Positions 9,074 through 18,858 of a stretch of 64,000 nt of DNA are shown one piece after another; within the stretch, counting starts at the first letter, position 1, and every line of letters begins with the position of its first letter. The notes under the pieces are model-generated. The model did no database searches and was not told where the DNA came from. It worked only from the letters and a program-made list of their open reading frames with translations. The position numbers and the translations under genes were made by a program. This stretch comes from Haloferax sulfurifontis ATCC BAA-897 (GTDB lineage Archaea; Halobacteriota; Halobacteria; Halobacteriales; Haloferacaceae). Where the stretch lies: assembly GCF_000337835.1 (NCBI RefSeq), contig NZ_AOLM01000029.1:39337-103336 (forward strand), written 5' to 3'.

Positions 9074-9964
9074 TTAGTCCGGGGTGTCCGTGTCTGGGGG
9101 TGCACCCCCGCCCGTCCCGGCGCTCGTCGCGCCCGAAAGCGGTGCGAGCTTCAGTCCACCGTCCGGGAGTGAGTTCGGCGAAAGACGGTCGGTATCGTAC
9201 CGCCAGACTAGCATCACCACGACCGCCCAGACGACGGCCAGCAGCGCGATTTGTGACGCCACCTCGTCGCCGATGACGCCGCCTGCGGTCGTCACCGACA
9301 CCGCGTTCGAGAGCGTGTGGAAGACAACGGCGACGAGTACACGACCGCCCGCCGCGTTGTAGAGCCACGTCGTGATAACGCTGATTCCGATAACCGCGGC
9401 GGCGTACAGCGCGAAGGGCGTCCCCGCCTGGGAACTTCCGGGCATCAGGAACAGCGGGACGTGCCAGAGTGCCCAGACGACTCCGATGACGATGCTCGCT
9501 CGGAACGCTCCGATCCGTCGCTGGAGAACCGGCAGGGCCAGACCGCGCCAGCCCGGTTCTTCGAGTCCGCCTCTGATGAGCGTCGCGAACGCGACTGCCG
9601 GAATCGCCGCAGCCGGGAGAACGCCGGCTCGATCGAACCCACCACCGAAAACGACAAACAGGACGAGCGCACCGACGTAGAGGACGACTGGGACCAGGAC
9701 TGCGGCAATCCAGACGGACAGTGGTGCCCGCACGTCGACGAGATTCTTGAGCCACGAGCGGAGGTCTCCGCCGACCGCTGCGACGATGATGGCTGCGAGA
9801 AAGGGGCCGAATCCGCCGAGCAGGATGAGCGGTGTCACGAAAGACGATCGTCCGGCCTGGAGGTCAATAGCGACGATCCCCCAGGGTAGCCACGTCAGAG
9901 CGAACGTGAGAAGCACGAACGTGGCGAAGCGATGGCGGCGGACGAAAGAGAGGAGAGACTTCAT
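9074..9964 (-). CDS. CPBP family intramembrane metalloprotease (copy C)
   Basis: The protein has 296 residues from ATG at 9964 (TTG at 9970 is the longer option). Motifs: RGGLEEPGWRGLALPVLQRR, WALWHVPLFLMPG and VVFHTLSNA. Eight or so helices precede a Gly/Pro/Thr-rich acidic cytoplasmic tail (TSAGTGGGAPPDTDTPD) that the other copies lack. It ends a leftward run and lies upstream of the hydrolase on the opposite strand. Confidence 0.88.
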   Translation of the reverse strand: MKSLLSFVRRHRFATFVLLTFALTWLPWGIVAIDLQAGRSSFVTPLILLGGFGPFLAAIIVAAVGGDLRSWLKNLVDVRAPLSVWIAAVLVPVVLYVGALVLFVVFGGGFDRAGVLPAAAIPAVAFATLIRGGLEEPGWRGLALPVLQRRIGAFRASIVIGVVWALWHVPLFLMPGSSQAGTPFALYAAAVIGISVITTWLYNAAGGRVLVAVVFHTLSNAVSVTTAGGVIGDEVASQIALLAVVWAVVVMLVWRYDTDRLSPNSLPDGGLKLAPLSGATSAGTGGGAPPDTDTPD

Positions 9965-10059
9965 AGCCAAGTCACAGGTACCCGTTCGACTCGGAATAAC
10001 ATAATGTCAGATGACTGCTCTCGTCAGATGAGAACGGAGTTCCGGATCCGTCTAGGCTG

Positions 10060-12240
10060 TTACTCACGGAATCCGAGTAACCGGAGTCCATTCAACGACA
10101 CGAGGACCGTCGAGCCCTCGTGGCCGACCACGGCCAGAGGCAAGGGGATGCCTCGTAGCAGGATCGTGCCGACCATAATCGCGATCGCACCGAATGCGAT
10201 TGCGAGGTTGACAGTCAGCGTCCGGCGCGTCCTGCGACCGAGTCCGAGAACATAAGGTATCTTCCCGATGTCGTCACCCATCAACACGACATCGGCCGTC
10301 TCGAGCGCGACGTCGGTCCCCGCACCACCCATTGCGATACCGAGCGTCGCAGTTGCCAGCGCCGGTGCGTCGTTCACACCGTCACCAACCATGGCTACGC
10401 TCTCGTACCGATCCAGCAGTTCTTCGATAGTAGCCACCTTCTCTTCCGGTAGCAACTCGGCCTGCACTTCGTCGATGCCGACCTCCTCAGCAATCTGCTG
10501 TGCGACACGCTCGTTGTCGCCCGTCAGCATAACTATGTGCTGTACCCCCAGTGAGCGGAGGTCGTCGATCATCTCGGCGGCACCAAGGCGAACCGTATCG
10601 GTGAACGCGAGCCACCCCAACACGCTGACGTCACAGCCTGTCTCTCGGGCGACGAGAACGCTCGTTTTCCCTTCCGCTTCTAAGGTTTGGAGCCGATCGA
10701 GACTAGGTTCGAACCCCTCGATCACTGCATCTTCGAGGGCAGTCTCGAAGTAACTCCGGTTTCCGATGTGGATAGTACTCTCGTCGACGTCAGACCGGAC
10801 ACCTTTCCCGGCAACTGACTGAAACCGTCGCGCGTCGGGGACAGCAAGCGACCGCTCTTTTGCTTCCGCCACGGTCGCACGAGCCAAGTGATGCTCCGAA
10901 CGGGCCTGCACACCGGATGCGAGTGACAGCAGTTCATCCGGGGTCAGCGGCTCGTCGGCCGGTCCGTCACGGACGAACACGTCAGTCAACTGCGTATCGC
11001 CCTTCGTGAGCGTTCCCGTCTTGTCGAACGCAACGGCGTCGATGTTCGCCGCCGCTTCGACGTGCTCGCCGCCCTTGAACAGGACGCCCTGCCGCCCGCC
11101 GGACGCGATTGCAGAGAGCACCGCCGCCGGTGTCGAGATGATGACCGCGCACGGAGACGCTGCGACCATGAGTGTCATCGCTCGGTAGAACGTGCTGGTG
11201 AATTCGCCACCGAGCGCGATCGGAATCGCGATCGCTGCGACCGTGAGTGCGAAGACGCCCAGTACGTAGGGTTGTTCGAGGCGGTCGATGAGTCGTTGCG
11301 TCGGCGCCTTCTCGCTCTGAGCCTCTTCGACCATGCTGATGAGGCGGGTGATCGCTGATTCGTGCGCCTGCCGAGTGACCTCGATTTCGAGGCTCCCGCT
11401 CTCGTTGATCGTCCCGCCGAACACCTCGTCCCCGGGTTCCTTCGGAACGGGCACTGACTCACCGGTGAGCGAAGCCTGATCGACCGTTCCCTCACCGGAC
11501 GTGACGATTCCGTCGAGCGGGATTCTGTCGCCGGGACGGACGACGAACACGTCACCGACGGCGACGTCGTCGATAGGGACGGTGACTTCCGTTCCGTCAC
11601 GGAGAACCTGCGCTTCGTCCGGTCGCATCTCGACGAGAGACTTGATGGCCCGGCGGGAACGGCCGATAGCGTAGTGCTGGAGCGTGTTCGACAGCGAGAA
11701 CAAAAAGAGGAGCATCGCTCCCTCGAACGGGGCTCCTATCGAAAGCGCCCCGAGTGCGGCGACGATCATCAGCAGGTCGATGTCCACAGCGCGGTGACGG
11801 AGCGTCTCGATTGCGCCTTTGAGCCCGTACCACCCACCGAAGACGTACGCGACGCCGTAGCCGGACCATTCAAGGAGTGCAGGCCCATCGAGCCACCCCA
11901 TCACCAAGCCGGTCACCATGCCGAGTAGCGTTAGACTGACGAACACTGCCTCCCGTCTGAGTTCCGAGCGGGTGCTCACCTCGTCAGTCCCCGTCTCGGA
12001 GTCCTCCTGCAGTGAGACGTTCCGGTCGCGGACCGCCTGCCTGATCGTCTCTTCGGAGGTGAGACTCCCGTCGTAGGAAATCCGAACGCTCCCAGTTCGG
12101 AACGAGACGTCGACGTCGTGGACGCCGGGCGTGTTGTGCAGTCTTCGTTCGAGTGCGCGCGCTCCCGCTTCGCCACGACCACCTCGTCGTTCGATGTGGA
12201 TCGTACACGTCGAGAGCGAGGCCGATTCAGTAACTGCCAC
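10060..12240 (-). CDS. Heavy-metal translocating P-type ATPase (ZntA/CadA-like)
   Basis: The protein has 726 residues from a GTG start. An N-terminal HMA-like ferredoxin fold (TIHIERRGGRGEAGA, then VSFRTGSVRISYDG) lacks the usual CxxC metal site. The transport motif SPC is near residue 361, the phosphorylation site DKTGTLTKG near 403, SEHHLARA (the HP locus, with a second H in place of P) near 450 and MVGDGVNDAPAL near 617. The SPC motif with these features indicates efflux of Zn/Cd/Pb/Co-type divalent ions rather than copper. The universal stress gene lies 132 bp upstream on the same strand. Confidence 0.9.
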   Translation of the reverse strand: MAVTESASLSTCTIHIERRGGRGEAGARALERRLHNTPGVHDVDVSFRTGSVRISYDGSLTSEETIRQAVRDRNVSLQEDSETGTDEVSTRSELRREAVFVSLTLLGMVTGLVMGWLDGPALLEWSGYGVAYVFGGWYGLKGAIETLRHRAVDIDLLMIVAALGALSIGAPFEGAMLLFLFSLSNTLQHYAIGRSRRAIKSLVEMRPDEAQVLRDGTEVTVPIDDVAVGDVFVVRPGDRIPLDGIVTSGEGTVDQASLTGESVPVPKEPGDEVFGGTINESGSLEIEVTRQAHESAITRLISMVEEAQSEKAPTQRLIDRLEQPYVLGVFALTVAAIAIPIALGGEFTSTFYRAMTLMVAASPCAVIISTPAAVLSAIASGGRQGVLFKGGEHVEAAANIDAVAFDKTGTLTKGDTQLTDVFVRDGPADEPLTPDELLSLASGVQARSEHHLARATVAEAKERSLAVPDARRFQSVAGKGVRSDVDESTIHIGNRSYFETALEDAVIEGFEPSLDRLQTLEAEGKTSVLVARETGCDVSVLGWLAFTDTVRLGAAEMIDDLRSLGVQHIVMLTGDNERVAQQIAEEVGIDEVQAELLPEEKVATIEELLDRYESVAMVGDGVNDAPALATATLGIAMGGAGTDVALETADVVLMGDDIGKIPYVLGLGRRTRRTLTVNLAIAFGAIAIMVGTILLRGIPLPLAVVGHEGSTVLVSLNGLRLLGFRE

Positions 12241-12372
12241 GTGTTCGACTCCTCCAGTTGAGGTCGAGGTTGCGCTTCAAGTGTGCGAACGAGTCTTCGT
12301 CCGACCGTCTGTGAGCGCGGATTTCCGGACCCACAGCGATCCTCCCCGCGTCACACTTCGGCCCAGAACAGG

Positions 12373-12801
12373 TCATGCGACGACCGTAACCGGGATCTGT
12401 GCTCGACGGGTGACTGTCTCGGCAACGCTCCCGAGGAGTACCCGGTCGATTCCTGATCGACCGTGGCTGCCGATGACGATCTGGTCAACGTCGTTATCGT
12501 CGGCGTATTCCAGAATCGTCGTCGCTGGTCTTCCGACTTCGGTGACAGTATCGATCTCGGTGCCGAGTTTTGCTGCAAGATCCGTGGCCGCCGTGTGGAC
12601 CGTGCTCGCTCGTTCTTGGGCGTTGTCGTACCAGTCCTCGGCGACAGGTAAGCCACCAGCCTCCACATCAATGACTGAGTCGACTGGATCGATGACGTAA
12701 ATCGAGGTGATGGCCGCATCTGGAAACGTATCCAGAGCGTATCTAAGCGCACGCTCGGAGAGAGGAGATGCGTCGAAGGCGACGAGAACGTTGTCAGACA
12801 T
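12373..12801 (-). CDS. Universal stress protein, UspA family
   Basis: The protein has 142 residues. The N-terminus NVLVAFDASPLSERALRYAL and the C-terminal nucleotide-binding signature GSHGRSGIDRVLLGSVAETV are both intact, indicating the ATP-binding subclass. Such proteins are cytosolic dimers that support stress survival. It lies upstream of the metal-pumping ATPase on the same strand; the 131-bp gap leaves room for a separate promoter, so co-regulation is only suggested. Confidence 0.9.
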   Translation of the reverse strand: MSDNVLVAFDASPLSERALRYALDTFPDAAITSIYVIDPVDSVIDVEAGGLPVAEDWYDNAQERASTVHTAATDLAAKLGTEIDTVTEVGRPATTILEYADDNDVDQIVIGSHGRSGIDRVLLGSVAETVTRRAQIPVTVVA

Positions 12802-13008
12802 ACGGTTGATTTCGGTAGAGACTGAGATGAACGTACCGCTCCGAACCGGTCCGTCTCGTGGAGCGACTTCTCGACCCCACCTTCCAGCAACGACGATGCT
12901 GGAACCAGAGCGGTCGTCGTCCGTACAACTCGCGGCAATCGGGAGAAAACCCGTTTGAGCGGTGAAATTCGAGCGGCCTCACATCAGTGCTCCGCAGGGA
13001 CCGTCCTT

Positions 13009-13878
13009 TCAGACCACCGCGACTTGAACGAGCGAGAGCACGACCAGAGGGACGTGAAAAGAGGCGTGAGCCACCACCGCAGCCTCGAGGCTCCGTCGCC
13101 AGTAGAGCCATCCGAAGAGGATCCCTGCGACCGCGTTCAGGAGAACCGTCCGCGCGATCAATGCCGTGGTGAGGTCGACCGATTGGGCGAGTGCAGGCAG
13201 GTGACCCAGGCCGAACAGTACGGCGGAGACAACGATCGCAGCCCACATGATAGCCGGTCGTGGGGGGACCGTCCGACGGCCGGTGACGCGCCACCCGACG
13301 AACGCGAGCACTGACATAAGCCCGAACCGGAGCATGAGTTCCTCGGTGATTCCGCCATAGAGGAATCGAACGGGCACGTATGCGAGGACATCCAAGACGG
13401 TCGGTCTGGTTGCTCCGATCACAGACTGTGGCAGGTCTTGTGCGACGAACGGCGCCAGCACTGTGTCGAGGACGACGATCAGGATCCCCCCGAGGAAACC
13501 GATTCCGACGGCGAGTCTGACATCTTCACGGAGGCGTCGCCAGATGCCGTCGCCAGTTCCATCCGACTCGATGACGTACGACCGCAGTCCCGCCCGTGGC
13601 GCCGCGTACGCACCGAGCAGACACGCGATGCCCAGGAGTAGCAGTGGATTCACAGCCGAGAGGAGGGCGAGAAGCGAAAGCGACAGCCCAGGCGGGACGG
13701 CAGTCGGCGGTGTGGTGAGGTAGATGTAGCCGACGAGCGCCACGATTCCGGGTATGCCTAGCAGCAAGGCCCGCCCAAACCGCTGGACGAACGAGGTCTC
13801 GTTCTCAGTGGAGGACATAGACAGGTCGACTCCCGATGCCGAGAAAGAGGTTGTGGAACTGCCGCCTTCCGTCGTCAT
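13009..13878 (-). CDS. CPBP family intramembrane metalloprotease (copy D)
   Basis: The protein has 289 residues. Motif 1 is of the divergent TEELMLRFGLMS type, followed by FGLGHLPALAQS and VAHASFHVPL. The first 30 residues are Ser/Thr/Glu-rich and soluble; MSSTEN at residue 21 is an alternative start, but ATG at 13878 overlaps the stop of copy E by ATGA, favouring the longer form. D and E form a two-gene unit of dissimilar CPBP proteins, which may form a heteromeric pair (inference). Confidence 0.85.
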   Translation of the reverse strand: MTTEGGSSTTSFSASGVDLSMSSTENETSFVQRFGRALLLGIPGIVALVGYIYLTTPPTAVPPGLSLSLLALLSAVNPLLLLGIACLLGAYAAPRAGLRSYVIESDGTGDGIWRRLREDVRLAVGIGFLGGILIVVLDTVLAPFVAQDLPQSVIGATRPTVLDVLAYVPVRFLYGGITEELMLRFGLMSVLAFVGWRVTGRRTVPPRPAIMWAAIVVSAVLFGLGHLPALAQSVDLTTALIARTVLLNAVAGILFGWLYWRRSLEAAVVAHASFHVPLVVLSLVQVAVV

Positions 13879-14759
13879 TCCCCCTCTAATCGTTGGCCGG
13901 GAGTTGGCGTCGGTGCTGCGTCTGTCTCGGCCTCGTACCCGAGTTGACCGCCCGTGGCGACGAGCAGTACGGCGACAACCACCCAGATAGCGACCGTCGT
14001 GACCACGAGAATCGTCGTGGAGTCGCCGGCGCTGATGACGTCGAGTGGGAGCGGGACGAGTGTGCTGTTGGCCGTATTGAACCCGGTGTGTGCGAGGATA
14101 GCGAGCAGGACGCTCCCGGTCTCATTGTAGATCCACGTCAGGATGAACGCGACCCCGACGATGTTCAGGATGCGGACCGCGGTCGTCGGAGCGAGTTCGA
14201 CGAACGACGCCAGACCATGGAACTCGGTGGTGCCAGTCGCCAGCAACGGGAGGTGCCAGAGCGCCCAGACCACGCCGAGGATGACCGTCGCTGGCACGGG
14301 CGCGTACTGTTCTTGGAGCTTCGGGAGTGCGAGTCCTCGCCAGCCGGGTTCCTCGTTCCCACCACCGATGAGTGCGATAGTGAGGAACGAGACGAGGACG
14401 AGCGAGAAGCGACCAGGGAGCACTCCGGGGTCAACGGACCTGCCGACGGCGGTGAGGCCGACACTCGTCAGTGCGATGACCAGAAGTGGGATGGTGAGAG
14501 CAGCGATGTACCACCGGGGCGCGACGCGCCAGTCGACGATCTGGTGTGCCCATGCCCGGACCGAATCGCTCCCAAGCCACGTGACGACGAGGGCTGCGAG
14601 GAACGGGCCGTAGCCACCGACGACGAATCCGAGCGTTCCGATCGGTTCGGACAGTTCTAGGACGGGACCGAGCCACGCTATCCAGGAAATGGCGTAGGTG
14701 AGCAGGAAAAACGTCACGACAGGGTGGGTAATGACACGCTCGCGAATCTGCGGTCTCAT
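13875..14759 (-). CDS. CPBP family intramembrane metalloprotease (copy E)
   Basis: ATG at 14759 gives 294 residues; the open frame begins with TTG at 14774. Motifs: GGNEEPGWRGLALPKLQEQY, WALWHLPLLATG and LAHTGFN. About eight helices, then a short charged tail (GYEAETDAAPTPTPGQRLEG). The stop is shared in an ATGA overlap with copy D downstream. Motif 1 begins with Asn-Glu-Glu, keeping both catalytic glutamates. Confidence 0.88.
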   Translation of the reverse strand: MRPQIRERVITHPVVTFFLLTYAISWIAWLGPVLELSEPIGTLGFVVGGYGPFLAALVVTWLGSDSVRAWAHQIVDWRVAPRWYIAALTIPLLVIALTSVGLTAVGRSVDPGVLPGRFSLVLVSFLTIALIGGGNEEPGWRGLALPKLQEQYAPVPATVILGVVWALWHLPLLATGTTEFHGLASFVELAPTTAVRILNIVGVAFILTWIYNETGSVLLAILAHTGFNTANSTLVPLPLDVISAGDSTTILVVTTVAIWVVVAVLLVATGGQLGYEAETDAAPTPTPGQRLEGE

Positions 14760-14812
14760 GGTGCGATACTCCAAGGGTCAATCGTTGCTTCTGAAATCAT
14801 GTGTCTTGGATG

Positions 14813-16768
14813 CTACAGCGGCAAAATACCGAGTAAGGAGAGTTGCCAAGCGAACAGGAGCGCGAGTGCAGTCACTACCGAGTAATGCAGTCGAGCGGGG
14901 CGGCTCCAGTAGCCCTCGTGCCACGCGAACCCTGTCGCGACGACGGCCCCGATAGTCCCGGCGAGAGCGACGTATCGGAGAACCTTGCCTGTCCGAAGTA
15001 CCAACGACGGTGAGGCGGCTTCGGCGTTGAAATTGATCCAGGCGAACAGGAATATCACCAGAACTGTCAGCCAGAGCAGGCTCACCACGCCGAGGAGCCA
15101 TCGGGCTGCCCGTTCGCGGTCGCTCGGAACGTCACTTCCTCGCCATCGTCGCCACACCGGCCCGCCGAGCCAGAGCAGCAAGACTGAGAGGAAGGCCACG
15201 ACGCCCGCGCCGAGAACGGACTGGAGTACGGTGAGGCTCTCGTACCAAGGGACGCGTTCGTACGTGGCTGGCCCGAAGGAGTGACGGAACATGTGTGTCG
15301 CGCGCCCGTTCTCGCCGAACTGGAAGACAAGCATATCGCTCCCTCCGATCTCCTCGTAGACGCCCGGTCGTCGCTCGACCCACCGGCGAGTTTCCTCCCC
15401 CAGCGAGGAGGTCGTCAGATACCCCCCGTCGGTGACGCCGACGGTGTACGTCCGTGTCATCACGCCGAGGACGCGCTCCCACGAGGATTCCGAGATGGTC
15501 AGCGACCGGTAGTCACCGGTCAGTTGGCGCGCCCGTTCAGTGGCACCAGTCGGTGGCTCCACGACCGGCGTGTCCGACTGTGGGTAGTACCGGTCCGTGA
15601 ACGCCTGGAGGAGTTCGAACCGGGCGGGAGCCCCGCCGGGACTGTTGTAGACGACGAACAGCCCGGTGTCGTGCTCGGGGTAGAGCGCGAGAAGACTCTT
15701 GAACCGGGGCGTATCGCCCCAGTGGCCGACGATGCGCTCGTCGTTGCGGTCCATCTCGATGAATCCGTAGGCCATCCCGTTGAGTTCCGGAACCGCCTCA
15801 GACTTCGTGAAGTGTCGACGATGCATCTCGCGGACCGTCTCGGCCTCGAGGATGCGTTCAGAGCCGTAAGCGCCCCCGTTCAGGTGAGCGAGCATGAACT
15901 GACCCATATCGGTCGCGGTCGTGCGAAGCGATCCGCCCTCAGGCGGAAGCGTCCAGACTACGGGGTCGTGGGGCTGATACTCGCCGTTCTGGTAGGTGTA
16001 TCCGATTGCACGCCGTGACTCCAGCCGGGGCGGTAGCGGCTGGGCGTAGGTCGTATCGTCCATCGCCAGCGGCGTGAATATGTGGTCGTCGACGAGCCCT
16101 GTGAAACTCTCCTCGGACTGCTCGGCGAGGACGTGGCCGGCGAGGGCAGTCCCGTAGTTCGAGTACGAGACGAACTGCCCCGGCGGTCTGACCCGCGCTG
16201 GCTGGTGGTCGGCGAGGATGTCTTCCATGGGTCGTATCTCGTCGGAGTCATCTGCGACCATTCCCGAGAAGATGTCCTCGAAGCCTGCCGAGTGGGTGCC
16301 GAGGTGTTCCAGTGTGACGGGTTCGGGGTAGGTGTCCGGAACGCTGACGGTCGAATCGGTCAGGTACTCGTTGACGTCGCGGTCCAGTTCGAGTCGCCCG
16401 TCTTCGACTCCCTGCATCACGGCTGTCCACGTCACGAGCTTGCCGGTGGATCCGATGCTGAAAACGGTCCCGTCGGCGTCGACAGGCCGCTGGGATGCGA
16501 GGTCTGCGTACCCGTAGCCTTTCGCCAGAACCGCCTCGCCGTCGCTGACGACGACCACGGCCGCGCCCGGGACGTGGTACTCCTCCAGTTGGCGGGCCAT
16601 CGTCTCGTCGAGCCACGCCTCGGTCGCCGCCTGATTACTCAGTTCGACCTGATCGGAAAGGCTACCAGAGGAGGGGACGGCGGGGATTGTTGCCGTCCCA
16701 ATCGGCGTGCTCACGAGAGCGACGGCTAGGGCGACCACGACGATGGAGTGAACGTACTGATGTTTCAC
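14813..16768 (-). CDS. Exported serine beta-lactamase-fold hydrolase with C-terminal membrane domain
   Basis: The protein has 651 residues from GTG at 16768. Residues 8-28 form a signal helix (SIVVVALAVALVSTPIGTA). The penicillin-binding fold shows SxxK as STGK at 107-110, the YxN motif as YSNYG near 200 and the third box as HWGDTP near 348. Four or so helices follow after about residue 500 (WYESLTVLQSVLGAGVVAFL onward). Archaea lack peptidoglycan, so the substrate is probably an ester or D-amino-acid peptide outside the cell. Its place among CPBP genes fits an envelope-defence role. Confidence 0.85.
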   Translation of the reverse strand: MKHQYVHSIVVVALAVALVSTPIGTATIPAVPSSGSLSDQVELSNQAATEAWLDETMARQLEEYHVPGAAVVVVSDGEAVLAKGYGYADLASQRPVDADGTVFSIGSTGKLVTWTAVMQGVEDGRLELDRDVNEYLTDSTVSVPDTYPEPVTLEHLGTHSAGFEDIFSGMVADDSDEIRPMEDILADHQPARVRPPGQFVSYSNYGTALAGHVLAEQSEESFTGLVDDHIFTPLAMDDTTYAQPLPPRLESRRAIGYTYQNGEYQPHDPVVWTLPPEGGSLRTTATDMGQFMLAHLNGGAYGSERILEAETVREMHRRHFTKSEAVPELNGMAYGFIEMDRNDERIVGHWGDTPRFKSLLALYPEHDTGLFVVYNSPGGAPARFELLQAFTDRYYPQSDTPVVEPPTGATERARQLTGDYRSLTISESSWERVLGVMTRTYTVGVTDGGYLTTSSLGEETRRWVERRPGVYEEIGGSDMLVFQFGENGRATHMFRHSFGPATYERVPWYESLTVLQSVLGAGVVAFLSVLLLWLGGPVWRRWRGSDVPSDRERAARWLLGVVSLLWLTVLVIFLFAWINFNAEAASPSLVLRTGKVLRYVALAGTIGAVVATGFAWHEGYWSRPARLHYSVVTALALLFAWQLSLLGILPL

Positions 16769-16870
16769 GGGACTTCTTTGTTCAGTGGCTGATTCGAGTG
16801 TGGCGCATGCATCGAACGGCTGCGAAACCGGACCTACAACCGTCGTGTTGGCTCACCAGTCGGCGGTGAC

Positions 16871-17527
16871 TCATACCGGCTCTTGAACGTCGCTGGGACG
16901 CTCGCTCTTCTCGAGCAGGTAGCCGCCGAAAGCGACCATCCAGAGCATCACAGGGTAGACGATCATCCGCTCGGTCCCTCCGTGGCCGATGGGGCCGAAC
17001 GCCGCAGCGTTACCCGCATCACCGAGGGCCATCAGAACGACGAAGACGAGGCCAAGTGCCCCAGCGATGACGGACAGTGCTCGCATGATTCCGCTGAGGT
17101 AGGTCGCGCTCCCGATGGCCTGCACGTTGAAGAACACGAACGCGAGCAGTGCGGCGAGACCGTGGATACCACCGGTGTCGAGCGGGAAGAGGACGGCACC
17201 GATTGCACCGATGCCCGCCAACGCGAAGATGGCCAGCAACCAGCGCTTCCCGTGGGTCCGGTAGAGAAGGTACCCACCGAGGAGATTGAATAACCCCACG
17301 ATGACCAGCGAGACGTTGAACAGGAGCGCCGTCTCCGGGAAGACGCCGAGGTCACTGATGGCGGCCGCGCGGAAGTCATATCCCGGGACCATCGCCGCCG
17401 CGAGCATGATTACTGTCATGAACTGCGCGGCGAGTGTGAAGAAGAAAGCACCAGCCAGTGTCTGGGAGTCGAACGTCACTCCCCGAATGGAGAATACTGG
17501 TTTCGCCGAGGTTTCGAGTTGGCTCAT
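16871..17527 (-). CDS. DUF998-type multi-helix membrane protein
   Basis: The protein has 218 residues from ATG at 17527 with about six helices. The short motifs AAISDLG and LFNVSLVIVGLFNLLGGYLL, then GAVLFPLDTGGIHGLAALLA, match the DUF998 pattern. Upstream, an AT-rich segment (tagattatagcttaaat on the plus strand) is a likely promoter. Function is unknown; DUF998 genes often accompany membrane-stress genes. Confidence 0.7.
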   Translation of the reverse strand: MSQLETSAKPVFSIRGVTFDSQTLAGAFFFTLAAQFMTVIMLAAAMVPGYDFRAAAISDLGVFPETALLFNVSLVIVGLFNLLGGYLLYRTHGKRWLLAIFALAGIGAIGAVLFPLDTGGIHGLAALLAFVFFNVQAIGSATYLSGIMRALSVIAGALGLVFVVLMALGDAGNAAAFGPIGHGGTERMIVYPVMLWMVAFGGYLLEKSERPSDVQEPV

Positions 17528-17873
17528 ATATTGTTTATCTACCTAATGTTAGCTAGATTATAGCTTAAATCGAGAGGGCTCTTTCAGTCGAATGAGAACG
17601 AACGGCAATACCGAACGAATTGGGCTAGCACACAGTAGGTCATTCCGATGGTTCGCGAAGGCGACTGAAGGGAGGACACCGTGGAAATGGTCGACATCTC
17701 GGGCGACCACGGCAACGAGTCCGGCGAGATGCTCGGCGAACTCCGCCGCATTCGAGAACTACGAGAGCAGGGGCGAACAGCGTAGCATCAGTGACGGGAC
17801 CATCCCACTAGACGAGAGACGCCCGTGTTTTTATTCCGTTGACAGGAGACAGTACAGTTGGGCGCTCACGACG

Positions 17874-18734
17874 ATGACGACTACCGACCGGTTGGAAACC
17901 CTAGCACAGTCGATTACACCGTGGGGTTTTCCCGCTCTCTATCTCGGGTGGGCGTACCTGTTCTGGACTCCCATCTTCGGCTCAGAGACCTCCGTCTGGG
18001 AGGGGACGAACCTCCTACTCTTCCTCGTCGGTGGCGCGAGTCCGCTGCTCGTCGGTCTCACGATGGGCTGGCTCACAGGTGGTACCGAGCGCGTTCGTGA
18101 CCTGGGTCGTCGGCTCGTAGATGTCGGGCGGATCTCCGCAAAATGGTGGCTCGTCATCCTCGTATTCTGGCCGCTCTTCAATCTCGTCACTGCCGGGGCA
18201 GCAATCGCACTCGGCGTCACGGATCGGCCGATCAGCGTCGTCTGGGCGATCTTGACAGAACCAGCGACGCTCGGATTCATGCTGGCAGTTGGTCTGCTGT
18301 TTCCTGCGATCGAAGAGATCGGACTCCGGGGCTACTACCTTGACCGACTCCAGGAACGGTTCAGTCCGGTCGTCGCTGGGATCATCAATGGGAGTACGTG
18401 GGCCGCTTGGCACGCAGCGTTCGTCTTCTTCCCGGGTTACTACGCGAACACCAGCTACGACCCGGAACTCTGGTGGTGGATGCCGAGTATCGTGCTGCAC
18501 ACGCTGATATTCGTGTGGGTCTACAACAACACAGAACGGAGCATTCTCGCTGTCCTCTTCATTCACTCGTCGATGAACTTGACGGGCGAGTTCCTCGGTC
18601 TCGCGGACGAGATGTTTTCGTTTCAACTTCCCGTCCTCGCGTTGGTCGTGACCCTGCTCATCCTTAGCGGGCGACTGTCGCATGCTGCGGTAGTACCTGA
18701 ATCACCAGCGGACGGGGACCGAGAATTCGTTTGA
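17874..18734 (+). CDS. CPBP family intramembrane metalloprotease (copy F)
   Basis: ATG at 17874 (MTTTDRLETLAQSITPWG) is preferred; the frame opens further upstream, but those 94 residues are basic, Ser/Arg-rich and unlike the family. Motifs: PAIEEIGLRGYYLDRLQERF, WAAWHAAFVFFPG and FIHSSMN. The protein has 286 residues with eight helices. The form EEIGLRGYYLDRLQ is closest to copy H (EELGWRGYALDRLQ), so F and H may be a duplicated pair, the only two intact copies on the plus strand. Confidence 0.87.
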   Translation: MTTTDRLETLAQSITPWGFPALYLGWAYLFWTPIFGSETSVWEGTNLLLFLVGGASPLLVGLTMGWLTGGTERVRDLGRRLVDVGRISAKWWLVILVFWPLFNLVTAGAAIALGVTDRPISVVWAILTEPATLGFMLAVGLLFPAIEEIGLRGYYLDRLQERFSPVVAGIINGSTWAAWHAAFVFFPGYYANTSYDPELWWWMPSIVLHTLIFVWVYNNTERSILAVLFIHSSMNLTGEFLGLADEMFSFQLPVLALVVTLLILSGRLSHAAVVPESPADGDREFV

Positions 18735-18858
18735 CCAGCCGCTAGTCATCGCTAGAAGAACGGACGCTGTCGATTCGTACTCGTTTTCGGTCTGTCACCG
18801 GGAACTGCACCGACGACACACTGCCTCAGTCTCGGGGAGTCAAACGGAATAACAGACA

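Noticed and set aside
16082..16729. Plus-strand frame of about 215 residues inside the beta-lactamase-fold gene
   Set aside because: Antisense shadow; the minus gene has signal peptide and catalytic motifs across the same bases.
17648..17785. Short acidic frame MVREGD-TGA-REDTVEMVDISGDHGN upstream of CPBP copy F
   Set aside because: Interrupted by TGA after six codons and too short to judge; it may be a gene remnant but support is weak.
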